NCBI GenBank assembly: GCA_037974335.1
Contig: CM075729.1
Location: 105,696,799 to 105,760,798 of the forward strand
DNA: 64,000 bases
Direction of reading: 5' to 3'
From: Prionace glauca
Lineage: Eukaryota; Chordata; Chondrichthyes; Carcharhiniformes; Carcharhinidae
Shown here: positions 10,881 through 21,797 of the stretch, piece after piece
Layout of the letters: the number at the start of each line of letters is the position of its first letter
How positions within the stretch are numbered: the stretch's first letter is position 1
Translations under genes and position numbers: made by a program
The notes under the pieces: model-generated
Told to the model about the DNA's origin: nothing
Seen by the model: the letters and a program-made list of their open reading frames with translations, nothing else
Databases searched by the model: none

Positions 10881-11576
10881 AAAACATTCTATGTCCCCAA
10901 TTCACGATAAAATGGGAGTAACACCTGCACATTTTTGAAAAGGGGTTTTCAGAATGACCCCCCAACACTCTTGAGCACTGTAGAGAGCATTAGTGGGATT
11001 CCCTCTGAAAATTCAGTGGGCAAGGCCTATCTGAGAGGCCAGCAGCATAGCGCTGAACACGGTGTATATACCAATGTGCACTGGCCCACATCGCTAGCCT
11101 CCGATCTCTGGCCAGAACAATCACTGGCCAGCTCCACATCGCTGCCCCTACAACTCGTCCCTCACCCGCTGACTGCTGGCCTCCTGGATCTCTCCAGGCC
11201 AGCCCCTCCCCCCCACCACATCCCCCAACCGCGGCCTGTCCTGATCTTCCTACTCCACCCACCCCCATCTGCCCCGACCACCTTGACAGCCCCGACTCCC
11301 CCCTTCATGTCCCCCATCCAGATGGCCAGCCCCGATCTCCTCTTCCCTCTCTGCGATCCTCTTGCAGAGACGCACCAGGACACCCCATCCCCACTGATCA
11401 GTATCTCCAATAAGTCCTACCCTCCCCCAATATGCCCCTTCCCCTCTGGCCTAACTCCCTTGGCACTGCCCAATGCTCCGTGGACAACACCAGGGTGCCA
11501 CTTGACATTGTCTGTTTGCCCCTTTGGCAGTGCCAGGGTGCCAGGCTGGCACTGCCAAAGGGTACCCCTACCTTAG
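10881..11576. repeat. C-rich dispersed repeat, class unknown
   Basis: Starts near GATTCTCCCAAAAACATTC and continues with CTGGCCAGCTCCAC and a long C-rich tract. The same order (GATTCTCCCAAAA, CTGGCCGGCTCCATC, C-rich) recurs at 58017-58634, so the two look like members of one repeat family. The 213-codon frame across it is a by-product of C-rich composition and has no domain. Confidence 0.5.
11520..11562. repeat. perfect 16-bp inverted repeat (hairpin)
   Basis: CCCTTTGGCAGTGCCA at 11520-11535 is exactly reverse-complemented at 11547-11562, with an 11-base spacer. No function is shown. Confidence 0.85.
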
Positions 11577-11669
11577 GGTGGTGGAGGCAGGAACGTTGGA
11601 CTCGTTTAAGATGCAGTTAGATAGGCACATGAGTGAAACGAGAATGGAGGGATATGGTAGGGGCTATTA
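11577..11669 (+). mobile_element. CR1 C-terminal end fragment
   Basis: Encodes VVEAGTLDSFKMQLDRHMSE, the last residues of CR1 ORF2. The matching 3' UTR tail may be the piece at 12080-12190, with other DNA placed between them. Confidence 0.65.
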
Positions 11670-11861
11670 AATAGGGTTAAACCTCAGGAGACACCGGAAA
11701 GGCAGGCTGTAAGATTAATATTTTTGTCTTTATTCCACAGGTGGAGGTCCACCTCGTGTCAAACGAGGGGCATACACATGGCGGGTCGTGCGTGGGCTGC
11801 TCTTGGAAGTTCCAGGAGTGGCCTAGTACTTCATGTCGGTGTGTGTGCTTGATCCTGGACC
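11670..11861. other. unassigned spacer
   Basis: No gene or repeat recognised between a CR1 end and a SINE. Confidence 0.3.
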
Positions 11862-12050
11862 GGTAGATGGGCGCCGCAACAGCTCAGTGACTAGCACTGC
11901 TGGCTGTGCAGGCACATGGATTTGGGCCTGTGTCTGTGGGAGTTTGCGCATTCTCCCTGTGGTTGTGTGGGTTTCCTCCGGGCGCTCCGGTTTCCTCCCA
12001 CACCCCAAAAATGTGCTCTCAGGCTAATTGGTTTTTACCAAATTGACACT
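11862..12050 (+). mobile_element. degenerate SINE (V-SINE/HE1-like)
   Basis: The head GGGCGCCGCAACAGCTCAGTG and the central GGGTTTCCTCCGGGCGCTCC are kept. Box B and the 3' half are decayed. Confidence 0.7.
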
Positions 12051-12079
12051 ATTTCTTCCCTGAATCTGACTGAGTAGGG

Positions 12080-12190
12080 TTCCATTCATAGATATGCAGG
12101 GTAGAATAGGTGTAGGGTGATGTGGCGGCGCGGGCTCGTTGGGCCGAAGGGCCTGTTTCCCGTGCTGGATTGTTCTTTGTTCTTTGTTCT
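12080..12190 (+). mobile_element. CR1 3' tail fragment
   Basis: GTTGGGCCGAAGGGCCTG followed by TTGTTCTTTGTTCTTTG, the CR1 3' UTR and terminal short repeat. It abuts a CR1 in the opposite orientation. Confidence 0.75.
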
Positions 12191-12192
12191 AA

Positions 12193-13617
12193 ACTGACCC
12201 TCCCCACTTATTTTGAGGCTGTGCCCTCTAGTTCTTGTTTCCTTTCTAAGTAGAAAGAATCTCTCTACCTCTACTCTATCTAGCCCCATCATTACCTTAT
12301 ATGCCTTTATAAGCTCACCCCTCAGCCTTCTAAACTCCAATGAATACAGGCCCAATCTACTCAGTCTCTCCTCATAATCTAATCCCCTCATCTCCGGTAT
12401 CAACCTGGTGAACCTTCTCTGTACTCCCTCCAAGGCCAATATATTCTTTCGCAAATAAGGGGACCAAAATTGCACACAGTACTCTAGTTGCGGCCTCACC
12501 AGTGCCCTGTACAGTTGCAGCAAGACCTCCCTACTTTTATATTCGATCCCCCTCGCGATAAAGACCAACATTCCATTCGCCTTCTTGATCACCTGCTGCA
12601 CCTGCAGACTGGGTTTTTGCAATTCATGCACATGGACCCCCAGGTTCCTCTGCACAGTAGCATATTGTAATTTTTCACTGTTTAAATAATATTCCATTTT
12701 ACTGTTATTCCTTCCAAAGTGGATAACCTCACACTTGCCAACTTTATACTCCATCTGCCAGATCCTCGCCCACTCAGTCTATCCAAATCTCTCTGCAGAA
12801 TTCCCGCATCCTCCACGCAATTTGCTTTACCACTCATCTTCGTGTCATCAGCAAACTTTGTTACCCTACACTCAGCCTCCTCCTCCAGATCATCTATGTA
12901 AATGGTAAACAGTTGAGGCCCCAGCACCGATCCCTGTGGCACATCACTAGTCACCAACTGCCAACCAGAAAAGTACCTATTTATTCCAACTCTCTGCTCC
13001 CTGTTAGATAGCCAATCCTCAATCCACGCTAACACTTTACCCCCAACTCCATGTACCCTAATCTTCTGCAGCAACCTTTTGTGATGCACCTTATCAAACG
13101 CCTTCTGGAAATCCAAAAACACTACATCTACCAGCTCCCCTCTGTCAACTACACTCATTACATCCTCGTAGAAATCCAGTAAATTCATCAAACGTGACTT
13201 TCCCTTCATGAATCCGTGCTGCGTCTGCTTGATGGAACCATTCTTCTCCAGGTGTCCTGCTATTTCTTCTTTAATGATGGATTCAAGCATTTTCCCAACT
13301 ATGGACGTTAAGCTAACCAGCCTGTAGTTACCCGCCTTTTGTCTACTTCATTTTTTAAACAGTGGCAGAACAGTAGTTGTTTTCCAATCAGCCGGCACTT
13401 CTCCAGAGTCCAGTGAATTTTGATAAATCACTACTAACGCATCTGCTATTAATTCTGCCATTTCTTTAAGTACCCTGGGATGCATTCCATCCTGTCCCGG
13501 GGACTTGTCTACCTTTAGTCCCATTAGTGTACCAAGCATTACCTCTTTAGCAACAGTAATCGTTTTAAGGACCTTACTTCCTACAGTCCCACAATGTTTG
13601 GTAAGCTATTTGTGTCC
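12193..13617 (-). mobile_element. CR1-A, RT and C-terminal domain
   Basis: Minus-strand CR1 with open stretches 13290-12682 and 12754-12086. Visible motifs are [35 protein letters not shown] and FADDTKMSG, preceded at 13539-13348 by VDKSPGQDGMHPRVLKEMAE. At 13618-14258 a second CR1 interrupts it. The N-terminal linker resumes at 14259. Confidence 0.9.
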
Positions 13618-14258
13618 TCTACCATAGAACCATAGAACCATAGAAAATTAGAGCTCAGAAACAGGCCTTTTGGCCCTTCTTGTCTGTGCCGAACCATTTT
13701 TTGCCTAGTCCCACTGACCTGCACTTGGACCATATCCTTCCACACCCTTTTCATCCATGAACTCATCCAAGTTTTTCTTCAATGTTAAAAGTGACCTGCA
13801 TTTACCACTTTGTCCAGCAGCTCATTCCACACTCCCATCACTCTCTGCGTGAAGAAGCCCCGTCTAATACTCCCTTTAAACTTTTCTCCTTTCACCCTTA
13901 ACCCATGCCCTCTGGTTTTTCCCCCCCTAGCCTCAGTGGAAAAAGCCTGCTTGCATTCACTCTATCTATACCCATCAAAATCTTATACACCTCTATCAAA
14001 CCTCCCCTCATTCTTCTACGCTCCAGGGAATAAAGTCCTAACCTATTCAATCTCTCTCTGTAACTCAGCTTCTCAAGTCCTGGCAACATCCTTGTGAACC
14101 TGCTCTGCACTCTTTCAACCTTATTTACATCCTTTCTGGAACTAGGTGACCAAAACTGTACACAATACTCTAAATTCAGCCTCACCAATGCCTTATATAA
14201 CCTTACCATAACACTCTAACTTTTATACTCGATACTCCAATTTATAAAGGCCAACCCA
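13618..14258 (-). mobile_element. CR1-B, short 3' copy nested inside CR1-A
   Basis: Starts at the left with the CR1 tail repeat CCATAGAACCATAGAACC and encodes VRLYKALVRLNLEYCVQFWS on the minus strand (14209-13898). It is 5'-truncated near 14258. TCTACC is present at both edges (13618-13623, 14268-14273), a possible short target duplication. Confidence 0.85.
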
Positions 14259-14766
14259 TGGAGACCATCTACCGTGAAGACCGACACAAAACTTGTTTAA
14301 GGCCTCAGCCATTTCTTCGTTTCCCATTATTAAATCCCCCTCCTTGTCTTCTAAAGGTCTAACATTTGCTTTAGTCACTCTTTTCTTTTTTATATATTTG
14401 TAAAATCTTTTACTATCAGTTTTTATATTTTGCACTGGTTGAGTTTCATAATCTATCTTTCCTTTCTTTATTGCTTTCTTAGTCGTTCTTTGTTGTTTTT
14501 TAAAGCTTTCCCAATCTTCTAATTCCTCACTATTTTTTGCTACTCTGTACGCATCGGTTTTTAATTTAATACTCCCCTTTATTTCCTTCGATATCCACAG
14601 CTGGTTATCCCTTTTCTTACAGTCCTTCTTTATCACCGGAATATATTTTTGCTGAATACTGAGAAAAATCTCCTTAAAAATCCTGCACTGTTCCTCAGCT
14701 GTCCTGCCAACTAGTCTGCAATCCCAATCCACATTAGCCAATTCCACCCTCATCCTGTTCAAGTAG
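14259..14766 (-). mobile_element. CR1-A, linker between endonuclease and RT
   Basis: A minus-strand open frame (14762-14223) encodes RIFKEIFLSIQQKYIPVIKK and FYKYIKKKRVTKANVRPLED, the same linker as in the near full-length CR1 at 17868-22255. It is the 5' part of CR1-A, displaced by CR1-B. Confidence 0.88.
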
Positions 14767-14789
14767 AGGACACTGGTTTGGGACCCTCA

Positions 14790-14900
14790 GATCAGGGGGA
14801 GGCCATTTGGCTCTTCGAGTCTGCTCTGTCATTTATTACGATCATCCAACTCAACAGTTTAACCCTGCTTTTTCCCCATAACCTTTGATCCCATTCAAGT
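14790..14900 (-). mobile_element. CR1 3'-UTR fragment
   Basis: Reverse complement of the CR1 3' UTR: GGAGGCCATTTGGCTCTTCG, then an ATTACGATCATCCAACTCAA-type segment. The same region is in the intact tail near 17900-18000. Confidence 0.5.
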
Positions 14901-14919
14901 CATTGGAATACTTTCAGTG

Positions 14920-15350
14920 CTGTCTGTGGAAAGTCTTACATGAGAGGACAAGTGCACCAACGTTAGTGTTCTGTCACAAGGATGTACTACAAGCAACATA
15001 TCAAAACAGTTTAGCGCCAGACAATTTCTTAGGGCACTGGGGGTCGCTACACTCTCATGAATGGTTGGTGAGTCAATGCACCAGCATCGCTATCTGCATT
15101 CCAAGTCGGTGTTGGAATGGACATTCGTATGCTGATAGGCTTCATGCCCAATGCTGGATCCTTGCTGATGTGATTGGCAGAATGGCCTTGCTTTCCTTAA
15201 AAAACCCAAAAGTGGTTTGTGGTCCATTACAATGGTGGAACTTCTTTACTCCATATACAACAGTCGATGCTTCTCTTTCAATTTAAGAATAGCATTTTTC
15301 AGCTGCTGAACCTCATCCTATCGGACTGTCAGACCCAACATCCAATTTGT
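14920..15350 (-). mobile_element. Ty3/gypsy-like LTR-element fossil, RNase H region
   Basis: Read on the minus strand, short blocks resemble the RNase H part of a Ty3/gypsy-type polyprotein: a SAAEKCYS-like block, a VYGVKKFHH-like block and an ITSARIQHW-like block, in the family order. Only this pol segment is recognised, with no flanking LTRs. It is a broken fossil, and its heavy decay suggests an old copy. Confidence 0.6.
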
Positions 15351-15702
15351 GAGACAAAATAGCTGAGGAGCTGACACTCAGAGGAGTCAGACCTATTGTC
15401 CAAGGCAAGTAGAAACTGATTGAATATAACATTTGTGGATACATTCACCAACTATGAAACTTGTGTGACTTTTATGATCTACTTATGGCACTGCTGAGGG
15501 CTTGGCATTTTGGGATTGACCATTACATCTCCCTGATTCCACTGACTCAGCAATGTGTTTGGATGGTCTCTTTGCCCCCTGTGGATAAGGGGTTTTCAGG
15601 GAGATAAGGGGATGATGATATGATTGATGGAGCATCAGATTGAAAATGGAGAGGATGATCTGCTGAATAGAGAGTTGTGTTGGCTGGTAGGTGAGGACAA
15701 GA
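15351..15702. other. unassigned
   Basis: No gene seen. It may include more of the neighbouring fossil, but nothing is recognisable. Confidence 0.35.
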
Positions 15703-16029
15703 ACATAGAACCCTACAGTGCAGAAACAGGCCCTTCGGCCCATCGAGTCTGCACCGAACACAATCCCACCCAGAACCTATCCCCATATCCCTGCTAATCC
15801 CTCTAACCTACACATCCCCTGGACACTAAGGGACAATTTTAGCATAGCCAATGAACGTAACCCGCACATCTTTGGACTGTGGGAGGAAACCGGAGCACCC
15901 GGAGAAAACCCACGCAGACACGAGGAGAATGTGCAAACTCCACACAGGCAGTGACCCGAGCCGGGAATCGAACCCAGGACCCTGGAGCTGTGAAGCAGCA
16001 GTGCTAACCACTGTGCTACCGTGCCGCCC
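15703..16029 (-). mobile_element. tRNA-derived SINE, near-intact
   Basis: Minus-strand mirror of the copy at 10220. The right end is the head (GGCGGCACGGTAGCACAGTG read in reverse), the centre is GGAGGAAACCGGAGCACCCG, and the left tail reads CATAGAACCCTACAGTGCAG. Identity to the 10220 copy is very high by eye, so both are fairly young. Confidence 0.92.
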
Positions 16030-16299
16030 AAGAGGAACCCATCATTATTCTGGGAGGTAGGGAAAAGAGGAATACTGTGGGATAATGGAACAGACATCAC
16101 TGAGGGAACTTGTCAACCACAGCAATTCTCAGTTTTGAGGTAAAGAAGACTTATTGACAGCATTACTGTGAATCCAAAAGGCATTTAAATAGTAAAAGTA
16201 TGGTTGATTGGGACCAAAATTGTGGGAAGGGGGAGCCGGGGCGTCATGCATGAGTTTGAGGGGGTACAGCTGCGAATATCACATCTTTACCAGGAAGAA

Positions 16300-16860
16300 G
16301 ATGATGCATAAATCAGACTGAAAGAGCAGGCAATGTACCCCATCCAACTCCCCACCCGTTAACACACACACTGTACCCAATCCACCTCCCCACTCTTTCA
16401 TACACTCCACCCAATCCAACTCCCCCCAGACAGACACACACACAGACTCCCCCATCCAATTCCCCACTATTTCACACATACACTCTACCCCATCCAACTC
16501 CCCACCCTTTCACACACACTCTACCCCACCCAACTCCCCACCCTTTCACACACACACTCTACCCCACCCAACTCCCCACCCTTTCACACACACTCTACCC
16601 CACCCAACTCCCCATCCTTTCACACACACACATTACCCAATCCACCTCCCCCCACCAACCCCACCCCCCCCCACACACACACATACACACGCACAGACAC
16701 ACACACAAACACTCTGTACCCAATCTAACTCCCCACCCTTTCACACACAATATACACCATCCATCTCCCCACCCTTTCACACACACACTGTACCCCACCC
16801 AACTCCCCACAATTTCACACACACACTCTACACCACCCAACTCCCCACCTTTTCACACAG
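16300..16860. repeat. minisatellite block, about 35-bp unit, diverged
   Basis: Tandem units of the pattern CCATCCAACTCCCCACCC then TTTCACACACACxCTxTACC, 33-37 bp each, with CA-rich expansion near 16670-16710. It belongs to the same family as the regular array at 30973-32045 but is more variable. Confidence 0.9.
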
Positions 16861-16958
16861 ATACAAGATGAAATCTAAGAACTCATTTTCTGGTGAAATG
16901 AATCTTTGTGTCCTAACGACACTCTCCCGATGTTCATGATGTTCTTTCCATTACACAG

Positions 16959-16991
16959 AAGACCTCTTCTCCCGATTCTGTGACTGATTAG
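16959..16991 (+). CDS. possible short terminal exon (copy 1)
   Basis: After the pyrimidine-rich acceptor TTCTTTCCATTACACAG, the 33 bases read KTSSPDSVTD and then a stop if the frame is 0. This resembles a cytoplasmic-tail end. An identical copy lies at 23861-23893. No upstream exon in this window can be joined to it with confidence. Confidence 0.25.
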   Translation, partial: KTSSPDSVTD

Positions 16992-17087
16992 TGAGTGTGT
17001 GGGATGGCAGCATTAATCTATCATTGAATTCCATTCAATGGATCTTGTCATGTTTCAGAAAATCTCAGCCGCACTTTTATTTTTCAG

Positions 17088-17279
17088 GCTGCAGCACCCG
17101 TTCACATGAAGAGATGATCACAGAAAACTGCACTCAACCTAATTCATTGAGAGATGAAGGACCCATTGATGAAAAGCCTGGTAGAGACAAACGGAGACAG
17201 GAAAAAAGAACCAGACCCTCCAAAGAATCAGACATTGATGGGAATGACCAAGTGATCCAGCAGCAGGAGGACAGGACAG
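17088..17279 (+). CDS. possible host exon in duplicated block (copy 1)
   Basis: 192-bp candidate exon with a strong acceptor (TTTTATTTTTCAG) and a consensus donor (CAG/GTGAGT). In the open frame it begins CSTRSHEEMITENCTQPNSL, continues through a highly charged segment (RDKRRQEKRTRPSKES) and ends QQQEDRTG. Both ends fall in phase 1, so it could be skipped or added without a frameshift. No domain is recognised. The composition suggests a disordered or cytoplasmic segment. A copy at 23990-24181 has the same coding sequence. The parent gene is unknown, and the exon may be orphaned among repeats. Confidence 0.45.
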
Positions 17280-17579
17280 GTGAGTGATGAAACAATTCAG
17301 CTGCCAATTTCCACACCGAATTGACCAGTTTACTCTGGTGACACGACATGTTTGTCCCCACATTATCATCTCTGCTGAGAACTCATTTCTCTATCTGAAT
17401 ATTTCTACCCTCCTTCAGCCTATTCCAATCGCTACCTATCCTCACAGTCATCCTCCAGAGCTGTTGTGTTTTTCTCCTCTGTACATGAGGTATCCCCACC
17501 TTACATCTTTCCTTTCTTTGCTGAAAAGCCAGAATGCAGCCTGTTGAGAGATTGAAATGTGACATTATGAGTACCCCAT

Positions 17580-17727
17580 CGAGCTCCCCACCCTTTCACA
17601 CACACAATGTAGCCGCACCCATTCACACACACACTCTACCCCATCCAACTCCCCACTCTTTCACACACATACTTTACCCCATCTAACTCCCCATCCTTTC
17701 ACACACACACTCTACCAAATCCACCTC

Positions 17728-17759
<32 letters not shown>

Positions 17760-17867
17760 ATACCCAATCTAACTCCCCACCCTTTCACACACAATATACA
17801 CCATACAACTCCACACTCTCACACACCCACTAACCCCATCCAACACCCAATCGTTTCACACATACTA
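17580..17867. repeat. minisatellite block plus (CA)n
   Basis: Diverged 35-bp-type units and a CA run at 17728-17754. It ends exactly where the CR1 3' tail starts (ACTATAAGAACATAAG). Confidence 0.88.
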
Positions 17868-17966
17868 TAAGAACATAAGAACATAAGAAATAGGAGCAGG
17901 AGGAGGCCATCTAGCCCTTCGAGCCTGCCCCGCCATTCAATAAGATCATGGCTGATCTGTCGCTGC

Positions 17967-20873
17967 TCAGTTCCACTGTTCCGTCCTCTCCCCATAACCC
18001 TTAATCCCCTCTCTTATCAAAAACCCATCAACCCGCGTCTTAAAAATATTTAGCAAGGCAGCCTCCACCACTTCAACCGGCAGAGAATTCCAAAGATTCA
18101 CTACCCTTTGAGTGAAGAAGTTCCTCCTCAACTCCGTTCTAAACCACACCCCTTTTATCGAGAGACTGTGCCCCCTAGTCCTACTGTCTTTTTTGAGCGG
18201 GAAGAGTCTCTCCACCTCTATCCTATCCATCCCATTCATCATCTTATACGTCTCAATGAGATCTCCCCTCATTCTTCTAAACTCTAACGAGTACAAGCCC
18301 AATTTATTCAGCCTCTCCTCATAGCTCAACCCCCTCAACTCCGGTATCAGCCTAGTAAACCTCCTCTGCACTCCCTCCAAGGCCAGACTATCTTTGCGCA
18401 GGTGCGGCGCCCAAAACTGCACACAGTACTCCAGCTGCGGCTTCACCAATGCCCTGTACAGCTGCAGCAAGACCTCCCTACTTTTATATTCAATCCCCCT
18501 CGCTATGAAGGCCAGCATCCCATTGCCTTCCTGACCAGCTGCTGCACTTGCAAGCTGGGTTTTTGCGACTCATACACAAGGACCCCAAGGTCCCTCTGCA
18601 CCGTCGCCTGCTGCAGGTTTTCGCCCCGTAAGTAATAGTCCTTCCTACCATTCTTCCTACCAAAGTGGACCACCTCACACTTGCCAACATTAAATTCCAT
18701 TTGCCATTTCCTGGCCCATTCGCCCAGCCTATCTAGATCCTTCTGTAGACTCTCCACACCCTCCGCACAATTTGCCGTTCCCCCAATCTTGGTGTCATCA
18801 GCAAATTTCGACACCCTACACTCGGTTCCCTCCTCCAGATCATCTATATAAATGGTAAAAAGCTGAGGCCCTAGCACCGACCCTTGGGGCACTCCACTAG
18901 TCACCATCCGCCAATCCGAATAGCACCCGTTGACCCCCACTCTGTCTCCTATTTGACAACCAATCCTCTATCCACGCTAACACCCTACCCCCAACTCCAT
19001 GTCCCTCAACCTTCTGCAATAACCTCTTGTGAGGTACTTTGTCAAACGCCTTCTGAAATTCTAGAAAGACCACATCCACCGGCTCTCCTCTATCCACCGC
19101 CCGAGACACATCCTCATAGAACTCCAGTAAATTTGTCAGACATGACTTCCCTTCAATGAAACCGTGCTGCGTCTGCCCTATCAAGCAATTCCCCTCAAGA
19201 TGCCTCGCTATTTCCTCCTTAATGACGGATTCTAACATTTTACCTACCACAGACATTAAACTAACCGGCCTATAATTCCCCGCCTTTTGCCTGGCACCCT
19301 TCTTAAACAACGGCATAACATTAGCCGTTTTCCAATCTTCCGGCACTTCCCCGGAATCCAGCGACGTCTGGAAAATAACCACCAAGGCATCCACTATCAC
19401 CTCCGCCATTTCTTTCAGAACCCTCGGATGCATTCCATCCGGTCCTGGGGACTTGTCCACAATCAGCCGCTCCAGTCTGTCGAGCACCACCTCTCTAGTA
19501 ACAGTAATGTCATTAAGACCCTCCATTCCTACCACCTTTCCATCGCTAACACCCGGCAAATTATTCACGTCCTCCTCCGTGAAGACAGAAACAAAAAAGT
19601 TATTCAAGACCTTAGCCATATCCCCATCCCCTACCACTAGCTCCCCTTTCTCATCTTCTAAAGGACCAACGTTCACCCTAGCCAACCTCTTCCATTTTAT
19701 ATATGTATAAAAATTCTTGCTATCCTTTTTTATATTAAGTGCTAGCCCAGCCTCATAGCTTCTCCTACCCTCCTTTATCAATTTCTTTGTCAATCTTTGT
19801 TGACATTTAAACCTTTCCCAATCCTCTTCTCGCCCACTGCTCTTAGCTACTCTAAATTCCTCCGCTTTTAATTTAATACTTTCCTTCACCTCCTTTGTTA
19901 TCCACGGCTTATTACCTCTCCTCCTACTGTCCTTTTTAACCATCGGAATAAATTTCTGCTGAGCACCAAGAAAGATCTCCTTAAAGATCCTCCACTGCTC
20001 CTCAGCAGACCTACCTTCCAACGCACTCCCCCAGTCCACATTCGCCAATTCTTCTCTCATCCTACCATACTCCCCTCTATTCAAACAAAGGACGCGTGTC
20101 CGGGAACCCACTTTCTCCTCCTCCATCTGCACCAGAAACTCCACCATACAATGATCACTCTCTCCAAGAGGATCCTTCACCGCAAGGTCCCTAATTCTAC
20201 CCGCCTCATTACATAGCACCAGATCCAAGATAGCTCACTCCCTCGTCGGCTCCAACACACACTGTTCAAGGAAATTATCCCTGCAGCATTCCAAGAACTC
20301 CTCCTCGTGCCCACCTCGTCCAACATGGGTCGACCAATCAATATGCAGATTGAAATCTCCCATAATTACTGCCGTCCCATTCCTGCACGCCGCACTTATT
20401 TGCGCGTTAACAGCCCGCCCCACCTCCAGATCATTATTTGGGGGCCTATAGATGACACCCACTAGCGTCTTCCTCCCTTTTCTGTTCCTAATCTCCACCC
20501 ACAACGATTCCACTTTCTGCTCCTTGGCTCCGATATCATCCCTTGCTACCACCCTAATACTATTCTTAATCAGCAGAGCTACGCCACCCCCTCTTTCCTC
20601 CTGCCTATCCTTCCTAAACACTTGATAGCCCTGTACATTCATCTCCCACTCCCTGTCACCTTGCAGCTAAGTCTCTGTAATGGCCACCAGATCGTATCCA
20701 TTTGTGTCGATCTGCGCCAAGAGCTCATCCACTTTATTCCGAATGCTTCGTGCATTCAGATAAAGTGCTTTCATCCCAGCCTTCACCTGGACCCTATTTG
20801 CCGTAACGCCACCAATTGGGACATCCTTGGCCTCTTCCCTTACCTGTACCCTATCCTTAACTTTAGACCTCAT
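17967..20873 (-). pseudogene. CR1 ORF2 (APE endonuclease and reverse transcriptase), broken
   Basis: ORF2 product for nicking target DNA and reverse transcription. The endonuclease starts LYLNARSIRNKVDELLA (20873-20667) and continues with GVIYRPPNND, GDFNLHIDW and the catalytic SDH in GESDHCMVEF. The linker is FKEIFLGAQQKFIPMVKK. RT blocks are [55 protein letters not shown] and FADDTKIGG. The C-terminal domain runs to 17967. Reading is split into pieces at about 20667/20642, 20235/20228, 18940/18897 and 18518/18503 by stops or frameshifts. Confidence 0.92.
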
Positions 20874-20907
20874 AGCGTCACCTACCCTCGCACCCTCCCC
20901 CCCCTAA

Positions 20908-21797
20908 TTAGTTTAAAGCCCTGTCTACAGTCCTCTTTACTCGATTCGCCAGCATTCTGGTTCCAGCATGATTCAGACCAACCCCATCCTGCCCGAACAG
21001 GTCCCACCTACCCCAATACTGGTGCCAATGCCCCATAAATTCGAACCCATTCCTCCCACACCAATCCCTGAGCCACCCATTCACTTCCTTTATCCTGTCA
21101 ACCCTACGCCAGTCTGCCCTCGGTTCAGGCAGTAGCCCAGAGATAACCACCTTGTCGGTTCTACTTTTTAATTCCATTCCCAGCTTTTCATACTCCCTTC
21201 CCAGATCCTCAGTCCGCATTTTGCCTACGTCGCCGGCACCCACATGTACTACAACGACCAGGTTCTCACCCTCCCACTCCAGATTCCTCTGCAGCCCAGC
21301 TGCGACATCCTGCACCCGAGCACCAGGCAGACAACACACCCTTCTGTGCACTTTGTCATTGTGACAAAGGACAGTGTCAATACCCTTCACCCCACTGTCC
21401 CCAATCACAACTACGTTCCTTTTCCCTTTCTCTTTGCCTATGTCCTGCTGCATCACTGTACCGTGTGCAGTTTGCTCCCCAACCTCTCCTGCCTCGTCCT
21501 CTTCCAGACTGGAAGCAAGAACCTCAAACCTGTTATGCAGGTTAAGAGGCTGAGGCCTCCGCTCCTCACCCCCCTTCCTCCTCCCTTTTGTCCCTGACCC
21601 TTAGATTTAGCCAGTCTAGGGGCACCCTCTCTCCCCCTGATGAGCCTCAGTGTCTGTAGCTCAGAGGCCAGCTCATCCACCTTGAGCTGGAGCTCCTCCA
21701 GCAACCTGCACTTACTGCAGACATGGTCACTGGGAAGGACCCTGGGGTCCACCAGTTCCCACATCATACAGAAACCACACATCACATGCCCCTCCAT
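20908..21797 (-). pseudogene. CR1 ORF1 with PHD-like finger and esterase domain
   Basis: The first open part (21797-21453) has a C/H-rich finger (MCGFC near the start, then DHVCSKC) and a short leucine-rich segment, matching the PHD-like N terminus of CR1 ORF1. The second part (from about 21453 to 20908) is an SGNH/GDSL-type esterase: block I VVVIGDSGVKGID, a VVHVGAGDVGK block and the C-terminal DGVGLNHAG block where the catalytic Asp/His normally sit. In this copy block III has G where the family usually has N. The two parts are in different frames around 21453, so ORF1 needs a shift to be read through. Confidence 0.85.

Noticed and set aside
10935-11576. 213-codon proline-rich frame
   Set aside because: Lies in a C-rich repeat that recurs at 58017-58634, with an open frame on both strands. 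Compositional.
20622-21597. Plus-strand frames over the CR1 ORF1/ORF2 region
   Set aside because: They are antisense shadows of CR1 coding sequence.
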